This document shows, piece by piece, positions 44,998 to 52,627 of a stretch of 64,000 nt of DNA. The notes beneath the pieces were generated by a model that saw only the letters and a list, made by a program, of their open reading frames with translations, made no database searches and was not told the origin of the DNA. Position numbers and translations under genes: made by a program. The stretch spans positions 66,458 through 130,457 of the forward strand of contig CAYSSM010000001.1 in the NCBI GenBank assembly GCA_964433905.1, written 5' to 3'. Every line of letters begins with the position of its first letter. Positions within the stretch are counted from its first letter, which is position 1. Origin of the DNA: CAYSSM01 sp964433905 (GTDB taxonomy: Bacteria; Patescibacteriota; UBA1384; UBA12157; JAENIV01).

Positions 44998-45240
44998 ATG
45001 AAACAATCAATTGCATTATTAACTATCTTTTTGAGTTTAATCGTATTTTCCAATGTTACCAATGTCGCCAGAAATCAAAAACAAACCTTAGTTACTCCGT
45101 CGCCAGTAGTCAACAAAAGTGATATCAAGGATGCAGAAGTCAACCGCTACAACAACAAGTACCAAATCCAAGTTAATTATGATGTTAATTCAATTACTGA
45201 AAAATTAAACTGGATAACTCAAAACGAATTAGCCAAATAA
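44998..45240 (+). CDS. Small secreted or anchored protein, unknown
   Basis: 80 residues with an N-terminal hydrophobic segment typical of a signal peptide (SIALLTIFLSLIVFSNVTNVA), then a short polar domain (DIKDAEVNRYNNKYQIQVNYDVNSITEKL). AAGGAG lies before the ATG. Its TAA stop belongs to the boundary of repeat element R2 (45235-45344), so the element may have shortened the gene when it inserted. Confidence 0.6.
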   Translation: MKQSIALLTIFLSLIVFSNVTNVARNQKQTLVTPSPVVNKSDIKDAEVNRYNNKYQIQVNYDVNSITEKLNWITQNELAK

Positions 45241-45344
45241 ACTACCTCGCAGCAAGCTGACGAGGTATCCCTGAAGGGAAAGTTTGTTTTTAACAGGTTT
45301 TCATCCTCGTAGCAAGCTACGAGGTATTCAACCTCTGAAAATAA
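45235..45344 (+). repeat. Modular double-hairpin element, copy R2
   Basis: AAATAAACTAC, hairpin 1 (CCTCGCAGCAAGCTGACGAGG), linker AAGTTTGTTTTTAACAGG, hairpin 2 (CCTCGTAGCAAGCTACGAGG, perfect arms), then TATTCAACCTCTGAAAATAA. This is the simplest full-length copy. It has the same order and sense as the coding strand of R1 in rplV. Confidence 0.8.
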
Positions 45345-45403
45345 GCCACACTGCGATAAAACCTCAATGTATTGCCTAAGATGAAAAGTGTATTTTTATA
45401 CAA

Positions 45404-45427
45404 AACCCCGCAAAAATATGCGAGGTT
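45404..45427 (-). terminator. Terminator of the gene at 45426-45971
   Basis: On the minus strand AACCTCGC-ATATTTTT-GCGGGGTT forms an 8-bp stem (one G-U) followed by a T-rich run; the first arm touches the stop codon. Confidence 0.6.
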
Positions 45428-45971
45428 AGTTGTTGGTTAAAAGTTTTCTTAAACGCAAAGTGTTTGCCACATCGCTATCACTTGCATTTAGACTTGATAA
45501 AAATTCGTCAAACTCAGGATTATTAAAAAATAAATTATCACATTTAAGGCTACAAATTACCGAATATTGCCTGAATAACAATTTACCTATCGGCCGACTC
45601 AGTTCTGCCGGAGTGGGAGAAAGTATCATAAAATAAAATTTTTGTTTTTCTCTTGCAAGTATTTGAAAATCGTTTAATTTATTTTTATCAAGATCGTCAG
45701 ACTGCCCTTTGAAAATTACTATATCTCCAGAATCATAACAAAATGCAGCTGCTTGGATGATACTTTTTTTGCCAACAGCTGGATTTGCAATATTTACTAC
45801 CACATGATCAGGTAAAATCGTAATCGGCCCTTTAGTATTAGGCAGCAATTCATCAAGCGTTAAAAATATGCCAAAAGGATAATATAAACACAGAACAGGA
45901 AATATTTCAGATCCATCAGCCTTAAGACCGATAGATGCCACTGAAGCTGTTAGCACACTGGCTACTGGCAT
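45426..45971 (-). CDS. Hypothetical protein, 181 residues
   Basis: The ATG at 45971 (MPVASVLTASVASIGLK) has AAGGAGG just upstream; the frame stays open to 46286, but that extension crosses a terminator and is shadow sequence of the neighbouring gene. No membrane helix or known motif. It has its own promoter and terminator, thus a single-gene unit. GC content is like the host average, unlike the gene that follows. Function unknown. Confidence 0.65.
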   Translation of the reverse strand: MPVASVLTASVASIGLKADGSEIFPVLCLYYPFGIFLTLDELLPNTKGPITILPDHVVVNIANPAVGKKSIIQAAAFCYDSGDIVIFKGQSDDLDKNKLNDFQILAREKQKFYFMILSPTPAELSRPIGKLLFRQYSVICSLKCDNLFFNNPEFDEFLSSLNASDSDVANTLRLRKLLTNN

Positions 45972-46011
45972 AATTTCCTCCTTGTCAAAGTACAATTCAT
46001 TCTTAATTACA

Positions 46012-46040
46012 ACATTATAACTAATATTATTATTTCGCAA
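46012..46040 (-). promoter_or_regulatory. Promoter of the gene at 45971
   Basis: TTGCGA (46040-46035), a 17-bp spacer and TAATGT (46017-46012), between the terminator of the upstream gene and the ATG. Confidence 0.45.
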
Positions 46041-46056
46041 GATAATCTTTTTAGAT

Positions 46057-46092
46057 AAAAAAAATGCGCCCGGGACAAAATGTCCCGGGCGC
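46057..46092 (-). terminator. Strong terminator after the GC-rich surface protein
   Basis: GCGCCCGGGACA-TTT-TGTCCCGGGCGC on the minus strand: a perfect 12-bp GC-rich stem with a three-base loop followed by eight T. It lies 28 bp after the stop at 46120. Confidence 0.93.
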
Positions 46093-46119
46093 TTAAAGTT
46101 CGTCACCGTCTTGCGGTCA

Positions 46120-47898
46120 CTACGGGTAAATGACCGTTCCCGGATCAGGCAAGATGAACGGAACAGCGTCGTTATTGTTGAGTAAGTCGAGCTGACCCGC
46201 CATCGCCGTTCGTTGGGAATCGCTCCCACTCTGCCAGACCTGAATTGCCTGGGTAACCAACGTCTGCGTTGACACCCAAGAACCATTCAACCAGATCGCA
46301 GCTCCTACACCACCCAGCCGATGCCGACAGTTCATAATGAAAGCATCGAGCTGTTGAGCCAGTTGTTCACGCGGATCGCCGCCGGCGTTGGAATCAACAA
46401 GGAAATGGCTTTGCTCGGCCAAGGCCGAACCGGCAGGAGCGATGGTCTCTCCCCAGTCGCCGTTGGCAGCAGCAACGGGGGTTCCGTTAGCAAAAAAACC
46501 GTCAATCGGCTCGTCGCCGGCGCCAAAGTAACTGGACGGCGCTTGCCACGGAGCCAGACTGTTAAGGTATGCAATGTCAGACGGAGTAGTTTCACCCAAC
46601 CCGTTCTTGTTATGCCAATACCCCTTGGTATCAAAATCAGCCTGGCCTTGGCGAATGTTGCCGAACTCCACTCGAGCCGAATCACCTGAAGCCAGTTGAA
46701 TCTGCCTTGTCATGGGAGTAGTGTTCACCCACCCACCAGAAAGAGGCATCCGTTCGGTGATATCGTACAAACCCGGCATGATCCAGAAGGTGTCACAACC
46801 GTTAGACTTGGTTATGGAAACGCTGTCCCATACCCACCCTGCCACGGTTGTGCCATGCTCGTAGATCCACCAGCCGGGAATACCAGGCTCGCCTGCGTCC
46901 CAGATACCGTCGCCATCGAGGTCGTAGAACTTACAGACCGTTAGACGGGCCAACTGGATGTTGCCGAAGATAACTTCATGAGTTTCCCGGGAAGTCCCGG
47001 CAACCAAGAAATAGGCCGCAGGATAGTCGCGGATGCGGACGCCGTCGAGGTAGGTGCAGGTGTACATCCACCCTTCGCGCTGTTCCTCAACGAAGTTCCA
47101 AAATCCAGCCGGTTCAGTGGTGATCTGGATGGGCGTATAGTAAGTGTTGGTAACACCGAGGGGATCGATTGCATCAACCCGCCAACCAGTGATTTCCAAC
47201 TCGCCTGCATCCCAGATACCGTTACCGTTAGCATCGTTGAACTTCTTAACAGTCACGACCGGCGGCGTATATGGAGGACCATTACGACGCACCTTAAAGT
47301 TGTCGGTCTTGCTGTCCGGTGGCCTGAAACCGTGATAATTCCCCGGGCTGTAGCCGTTGTCAACGAGGTTGGGATCGCCGATGAAGTTTTCGCACGGAGT
47401 TATCCATACCTTGTAGACACCACCCTTATTGGGTGTGTCAAGGTAGGGCATCAACTGAACAGTGATCGCGCCCAGTTCAGGGTGATCGATATCGATGCCC
47501 GTCTTGTGAGTGCAGTCGACTTCCACCCAGACACCCCTGACCTTCGTCAGCTTGGTGCACGGGTAGACATAGTCGATGACCCCAAGAGCACTGACGTGGA
47601 CCTTGCGGCACTTAACCGCGTCTGTCGAGAGAAGAACCTTCCCTGACGGGTCAGTGACCTGAAAGTAGTAATCGCCCTCGTTAAGCCCCGCCGCGCCCGC
47701 AGGCGCGTTGGACCCAGGCCCGCCATCGAGATAGACATCCTCTTTGGCCGCGAAGATGTTAGCGTTGACTCGCGAACCGTCAGCCGTGGTCGTAAAAATC
47801 GCCCCCGGCATCGGCCCGGCCAAAGCCTGAGTGCTGGCCAGTGCCAACACCCCCAAAGTAGCCAGCACAACCATAATCAGCACAACCCTTCGTCCCAT
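46120..47898 (-). CDS. Secreted surface protein with two SdrD B-like repeats, likely acquired
   Basis: 592 residues with a signal peptide (cleavage near ALA-G, 25-28). Residues 216-314 and 318-414 are two SdrD/Cna B-like repeats, each opening with a calcium-loop-like segment: FNDANGNGIWDAGE and FYDLDGDGIWDAGE. The C-terminal 170 residues (from DTKGYWHNKNG) form a third domain of the GYW-N type seen in bacterial surface proteins. No sortase motif or membrane tail. The gene is visibly much richer in G+C than its neighbours and uses GCC/GGC/CTG/ACC codons freely, which points to transfer. Own promoter, leader and strong terminator. Confidence 0.85.
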   Translation of the reverse strand: MGRRVVLIMVVLATLGVLALASTQALAGPMPGAIFTTTADGSRVNANIFAAKEDVYLDGGPGSNAPAGAAGLNEGDYYFQVTDPSGKVLLSTDAVKCRKVHVSALGVIDYVYPCTKLTKVRGVWVEVDCTHKTGIDIDHPELGAITVQLMPYLDTPNKGGVYKVWITPCENFIGDPNLVDNGYSPGNYHGFRPPDSKTDNFKVRRNGPPYTPPVVTVKKFNDANGNGIWDAGELEITGWRVDAIDPLGVTNTYYTPIQITTEPAGFWNFVEEQREGWMYTCTYLDGVRIRDYPAAYFLVAGTSRETHEVIFGNIQLARLTVCKFYDLDGDGIWDAGEPGIPGWWIYEHGTTVAGWVWDSVSITKSNGCDTFWIMPGLYDITERMPLSGGWVNTTPMTRQIQLASGDSARVEFGNIRQGQADFDTKGYWHNKNGLGETTPSDIAYLNSLAPWQAPSSYFGAGDEPIDGFFANGTPVAAANGDWGETIAPAGSALAEQSHFLVDSNAGGDPREQLAQQLDAFIMNCRHRLGGVGAAIWLNGSWVSTQTLVTQAIQVWQSGSDSQRTAMAGQLDLLNNNDAVPFILPDPGTVIYP

Positions 47899-47921
47899 AC
47901 CTTAGCCTCCCCAGTATTTGC

Positions 47922-47984
47922 CCTTGCGGGCTAGTAGTCGAACTCCGTCTTTAAAAAGCCAGAGCCGCCTGCAGACCCGCAAGG
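47922..47984 (-). promoter_or_regulatory. Long-range stem in the leader of the surface-protein gene
   Basis: CCTTGCGGG (47984-47976, minus) and CCCGCAAGG (47930-47922) are perfect complements enclosing about 45 nt, including GGCTCTGGCTTTTTAAAGAC. A strong GGGGAGG Shine-Dalgarno follows at 47912-47906. The closed, GC-rich, roughly 63-nt domain looks like a riboswitch-like or stability element, but it matches no class I know. Confidence 0.45.
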
Positions 47985-48010
47985 TATTTTTCAAAGATCA
48001 AATTAGAACT

Positions 48011-48039
48011 AATATAGCACATTTAACCATAAAAGTCAA
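48011..48039 (-). promoter_or_regulatory. Promoter of the surface-protein gene
   Basis: TTGACT (48039-48034), a 17-bp spacer and TATATT (48016-48011). AT-rich and host-like, in contrast to the gene. Predicted leader about 105 nt. Confidence 0.65.
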
Positions 48040-48095
48040 TATTTTGTACATGTACTGCATATGTGAGCGTAAAAAGCTAAACTAAAATTACAATA

Positions 48096-49064
<969 letters not shown>

Positions 49065-49066
49065 TT

Positions 49067-49094
49067 ACTATATCATACTTTTATTAATTTACAA
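49067..49094 (-). promoter_or_regulatory. Promoter of obgE, near-leaderless
   Basis: TTGTAA (49094-49089), a 16-bp spacer and TATAGT (49072-49067); the ATG at 49058 lies only 8 bases beyond the -10 box. Confidence 0.45.
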
Positions 49095-49106
49095 ACCACT
49101 CATTGA

Positions 49107-50099
49107 TTACAAATAATCCAATGGGTTGAGTACTCGACCATTTTTAGTGATTTTGAAATGAACATGCACACCTGTCGACCAGCCGGTATTGCCCATAACA
49201 CCGATAACCTGACCTTGATTGACCCATTGGCCGGCAGAAACTGCAAAAGTTGACATATGCCCATAAAGCGTTTGCCAGCCGTCGCCGTGATCAATCACGA
49301 TAAAATTGCCGTAACCACCACCCCAACCACGGGTGGCGCGGACAACTCTTCCTGAGGCTGAAGCAAAAAGGGTTGTTCCCGAACGCGAAGTTAAATCAAC
49401 TCCATCATGAAAAGCCTCAAATGAAGTTCGACCAAACCCTTGAGACATATCCCAACCGGATGTAGGTCGCCTGAAAGTCCCCGAAAAAGGAATTTTAGTT
49501 GAGGCTCCGGCAACTTTTTTCTTCTGTAAATTTTGTAACTGGGTCGGCGCCAAATCCTGCGGTGGAATTTTTAATTGCTGACCGGGCTTAATCATATCTG
49601 ACGACAAGCTGTTTGCAGTCTTAATAGTCGAAACTTTCAATCCATATTTCCAAGCAATGCTGGCGATGGTATCGCCGCCTTCAACCGTATAAACGATTGT
49701 TTTTGTCCTTTTTTCATCTTTTTTCGATTCTTCAGTTACTTGAGTCGTGGTAAGTTCCGGCTTTGAAAGAAAATCTTGATCTTCCATCGCCAGAGCTACC
49801 GATAAAGGATCTTCCTCAATTTTAGTGGTAAAAGGTCCAACTTGAGAAACTACATCGGCAACTTCCGCCGGCGAAAGATCCATAATTTCTTCCGAAGGCT
49901 GAAAGTAATAAGAATTTTCTTGGGCTTTTGCCACATCAGCCACCACCGTAAAAAAAGCTATTATCATTATTGATAAATAGGGTAAAATCCTTTTTTGATT
50001 AAAATCAATTAATCCCTCCGGTATGCGGTTGCGGATACGTTTTGACAGGATATCTTTTCTGAGGACAATTCTCTCTAAGATTTTTTTAAAAATATTCAT
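49107..50099 (-). CDS. LysM + M23 peptidoglycan endopeptidase
   Basis: 330 residues: N-terminal basic stretch and one membrane helix (LSIMIIAFFTVVADVAKA), a LysM module (VYTVEGGDTIASIAWKYGLK ... KPGQQLKIPP, about 145-190) and a C-terminal M23 (LytM) metallopeptidase with FHDGVDL and HVHFKI zinc motifs plus the WQTLYGHMS segment. It should cleave peptidoglycan cross-links in the envelope. The zinc ligands all seem intact, so it is probably active rather than an EnvC-like regulator. Confidence 0.92.
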   Translation of the reverse strand: MNIFKKILERIVLRKDILSKRIRNRIPEGLIDFNQKRILPYLSIMIIAFFTVVADVAKAQENSYYFQPSEEIMDLSPAEVADVVSQVGPFTTKIEEDPLSVALAMEDQDFLSKPELTTTQVTEESKKDEKRTKTIVYTVEGGDTIASIAWKYGLKVSTIKTANSLSSDMIKPGQQLKIPPQDLAPTQLQNLQKKKVAGASTKIPFSGTFRRPTSGWDMSQGFGRTSFEAFHDGVDLTSRSGTTLFASASGRVVRATRGWGGGYGNFIVIDHGDGWQTLYGHMSTFAVSAGQWVNQGQVIGVMGNTGWSTGVHVHFKITKNGRVLNPLDYL

Positions 50100-50153
50100 A
50101 TGTATAAGGGAAAGCCTACAATATCCAGTTTAACTTAACACGCAAGAATGTCA

Positions 50154-50225
50154 AATATAAACTACTCTGCGGCTTGCCGCAGAGTATCCTGCGGAAAGTT
50201 TGTTTCCAAACAGGTTGAAAATAAA
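50154..50225 (+). repeat. Modular hairpin element, short copy R3
   Basis: AAATATAAACTACTCTGCGG, hairpin 1 (ACTCTGCGGCTTGCCGCAGAGT, perfect), linker AAGTTTGTTTCCAAACAGG and then directly TTGAAAATAA. Hairpin 2 of R1 and R2 is missing, which shows that the element is modular. It lies in the gap between infB and the M23 gene. Confidence 0.75.
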
Positions 50226-50228
50226 AAC

Positions 50229-52157
50229 TTATTCCCCCAATTTTCGAGTTCGTTCTTCTTTTTTATAACATTCCAATGAGTCCCCCACTAAAATTTTGGT
50301 TGGAGATTCTACTTTAAGACCGCATTCAAAACCCTCCGCCACTTCGGAAGTGTCTTTTTTATTTTGTTGTAAAGAGGTAATCTCGCCCATACCAATAGTA
50401 TCTTTATCACGAACAATCCTGACTTGGCAATGATCTTCTAATTTTCCTTTTGTTACCCTTCCACCAATAATTTTTTCATTTTTAGATGTCTTAAAAACAG
50501 CTAAGATTGATAGCCGACCGATTTCAGTTTCAATGATTTCCGGCTCAAGTAATCCTGATAGAGCGGCGGTTAAATCATCCAATAATTGGTAAATAATATC
50601 GTAGATAGAAATTTTAATATTTTCGCGGCGAGCCAAATTCATAACATCGGTTGACGCTTTAACGCGAAAGCCAATCACCAAAGCATGGGAGGCAACCGCC
50701 ATATTGATATCTGACTCGGAAATATCTCCAACTCCCTCGTGAATAATTTTTATTTTAACTTCTTTATCTTCCAAATTCTTAAGTGAACTCTTAATCGCTT
50801 CAAGCGAGCCGGCAACATCAGACTTAAGGACAATTTTGAGTTCTTTTATTTTTCCCGCTTTGATATCTTGCGAAAGTTCGGTGATGGAAATAACTCTGCG
50901 TTTAATTGTTTTTGTTTTAGTTAATTCTTTGGCAGTCTTTTCATTTTCAACAACCAAGAATCTGTTGCCAAAATCCGGTAGGTCCTGCAAACCGGCGATT
51001 CTAACCGGAACCGAAGGAGCAGCTTCTTTTATTTTCTTGCCCAAATAATTTTCCATAATCCTAACTTTGCCATAAGTATCACCGATAACAATAGGGTCAC
51101 CGATTTTTAGAGTTCCCTCTTGAACTAAAACCGTAGCAATGGGACCCATACCAGATTGCATATGCGACTCAATCACCACGCCAGTTGCAGAAAGCGTTGG
51201 ATCAGCTTTAAGCTCTTTAAGGTCGGCAACCAGTAAAATCATTTCCAACAAACTATCGATATTTTTTGTTTCCTTGGCTGAAACATTGATCATAGGCACA
51301 TCACCGCCCCACTGCTCCGACAAAAGACCGTTGTCGGCTAATTGTCTCTTGGTTTTATCAATATCGGCATCGGGCAAGTCAACTTTATTAATAGCCACGA
51401 CAATTGGCACACCCGCTTCCTTGGCATGGTTTATAGCCTCAATCGTTTGCGGTTTTACGCCATCGTTTGCCGCTACCACCAAAACAACCACATCGGTAAT
51501 ATTAGCCCCGTGAGCTCGCATGGCCGAAAAGGCCTCGTGTCCGGGAGTGTCCAAAAAAGTGATTTTGCGTGATTTAGACGCAAAATCATCCTGAGTTTTA
51601 CGAAGGATCTCTCGATTAGATTTGCTTCCTTGAGATGATGTTTCGTCTTTTGGACGAATTGTGACTTGATAAGCGCCGATATGCTGAGTGATGCCGCCTG
51701 CTTCGGTGGCAATAACATCCGTGTGGCGGATGGCGTCAAGCAATTTGGTTTTACCATGGTCAACATGGCCCATAACCGTAACTACCGGAGATCGCAGTTT
51801 TAGATTCTTTTTAACTTGTTTTAGAGATGCAACTATTTTCTCTTCTTCCTTCAACTTTACCTCAACGGCAAACTCATCAGCAATAATAGCCATTGTGTCA
51901 AAATCAATGAGTTCATTAATCGTCGCCATGACACCGTTTTTGACAAGTTTGGAAATTATTTCCGTAACGGACAAATTCAAAATATCCGCAAATTCCCGCA
52001 CCGTTAAAACAGGCGAAATTAAAACAATTCTTTTTTCGGTTTTTTCTTTTTCGACTTTTGCCTCTTTAACCGCTTTGTTTTCTTCCACTTGCGTTAAGCG
52101 CTTGCCTTCGGCTTTAGCTTCTTTTTTGCTTAATTTTCTTTGCTTTCTTTTTGCCAT
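50229..52157 (-). CDS. infB: Translation initiation factor IF-2 with in-frame insertion
   Basis: 642 residues with a short N-terminus and an IF2_N-like module (VREFADILNLSVTEIISKL). G domain: G1 GHVDHGKT (130-137), GGITQHIGAY, G3 DTPGHEAF (203-210), G4 NKVD. Between the switch I strand and G3, residues about 170-197 (including NREILRKTQDDFASKS) are an insertion encoded by a palindromic repeat. The C-terminal domains that bind fMet-tRNA are present. The promoter (52167-52195) leaves almost no leader. Confidence 0.96.
   Translation of the reverse strand: MAKRKQRKLSKKEAKAEGKRLTQVEENKAVKEAKVEKEKTEKRIVLISPVLTVREFADILNLSVTEIISKLVKNGVMATINELIDFDTMAIIADEFAVEVKLKEEEKIVASLKQVKKNLKLRSPVVTVMGHVDHGKTKLLDAIRHTDVIATEAGGITQHIGAYQVTIRPKDETSSQGSKSNREILRKTQDDFASKSRKITFLDTPGHEAFSAMRAHGANITDVVVLVVAANDGVKPQTIEAINHAKEAGVPIVVAINKVDLPDADIDKTKRQLADNGLLSEQWGGDVPMINVSAKETKNIDSLLEMILLVADLKELKADPTLSATGVVIESHMQSGMGPIATVLVQEGTLKIGDPIVIGDTYGKVRIMENYLGKKIKEAAPSVPVRIAGLQDLPDFGNRFLVVENEKTAKELTKTKTIKRRVISITELSQDIKAGKIKELKIVLKSDVAGSLEAIKSSLKNLEDKEVKIKIIHEGVGDISESDINMAVASHALVIGFRVKASTDVMNLARRENIKISIYDIIYQLLDDLTAALSGLLEPEIIETEIGRLSILAVFKTSKNEKIIGGRVTKGKLEDHCQVRIVRDKDTIGMGEITSLQQNKKDTSEVAEGFECGLKVESPTKILVGDSLECYKKEERTRKLGE
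51561..51632. repeat. Palindromic repeat inserted in frame in infB
   Basis: GATTTTGCGT (51561-51570) and ACGCAAAATC (51578-51587) form a perfect 10-bp stem, followed by ATCCT (51588-51592) and AGGAT (51604-51608) around CTGAGTTTTACGA. The AGATCCTTCG...CTCAGGATGA arrangement resembles short palindromes widespread in bacterial genomes. It adds about 26 codons without breaking the frame. Confidence 0.7.
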
Positions 52158-52166
52158 TGTAAATTG

Positions 52167-52195
52167 ATTTTATCACTTTCAGGAGTAAAAGGCAA
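52167..52195 (-). promoter_or_regulatory. Promoter of infB, near-leaderless
   Basis: TTGCCT (52195-52190), a 17-bp spacer and TAAAAT (52172-52167). The ATG at 52157 is 9 bases beyond the -10 box and has no Shine-Dalgarno. It lies back to back with the promoter at 52204. Confidence 0.5.
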
Positions 52196-52203
52196 GGTTA
52201 AGC

Positions 52204-52232
52204 TTGACTTTTGAGTAATTTTATGGTATAAT
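52204..52232 (+). promoter_or_regulatory. Consensus promoter of the small GC-rich cassette
   Basis: TTGACT (52204-52209), a 17-bp spacer and an exact TATAAT (52227-52232). The -35 box is 8 bp from the infB -35 box on the other strand. Confidence 0.75.
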
Positions 52233-52282
52233 GCGAATTAGAATGCTGTGGAATATGCCAATCTCACCGAAAGGAGACCAAG

Positions 52283-52561
52283 TTGGCACAACCAGAAATC
52301 GTTGATCACCTCGTACGAAAACACTGCCTAAGCATGAAACAGAACGTCCAGTTGCTCCTGTTGATCATTGAGGCTGCGGCAGCAACCAGCACCATCCCAG
52401 TTACAGAGTATGATGAAGAACCGGATAGTTACTACACGCCAAGTGGCGCAAGTCGTTCCGACTTTGAGATGAGACTGAAGAAGAGCATGGAAACCGTCGA
52501 CCGCCCGGTCATCCTCGCCTTCAAGGAATATCTGGAGGCCCAGACCGCCGCCCTAAAGTAG
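52283..52561 (+). CDS. GC-rich 92-residue protein in its own cassette, unknown
   Basis: Start TTG at 52283 with AAAGGAG upstream. The protein is soluble, probably helical (VDHLVRKHCLSMKQNVQLLLLIIEAAAA; RLKKSMETVDRPVILAFKEYLEAQTAAL), with an acidic, Tyr-rich loop (YDEEPDSYYTPSG). No family recognised. It is clearly richer in G+C than the flanking infB and gyrA, lies on the opposite strand, and has a near-perfect promoter and a strong terminator: a self-contained transcription unit like phage morons. Acquisition from elsewhere is likely. Confidence 0.72.
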   Translation: MAQPEIVDHLVRKHCLSMKQNVQLLLLIIEAAAATSTIPVTEYDEEPDSYYTPSGASRSDFEMRLKKSMETVDRPVILAFKEYLEAQTAALK

Positions 52562-52584
52562 GGCTACAAGAACACACCACACAA

Positions 52585-52612
52585 GAGGCTCTGCGGATCG
52601 CAGAGCCTCTTC
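52585..52612 (+). terminator. Terminator of the GC-rich cassette
   Basis: GAGGCTCTGCG-GAT-CGCAGAGCCTC, a perfect 11-bp stem with a three-base loop, followed by a short pyrimidine-rich tail. It may also stop gyrA transcription coming from the right. Confidence 0.85.
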
Positions 52613-52627
52613 CTATATATACTGTTT

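Noticed and set aside
45972..46286. 105-residue N-terminal extension of the gene at 45426
   Set aside because: It crosses a strong terminator and a promoter and overlaps the GC-rich gene's 3' end; the ATG at 45971 has a clear AAGGAGG.
46978..47646. 222-residue + strand ORF opposite the surface protein
   Set aside because: Shadow of a GC-rich coding region, where opposite frames stay open by composition; no start signals.
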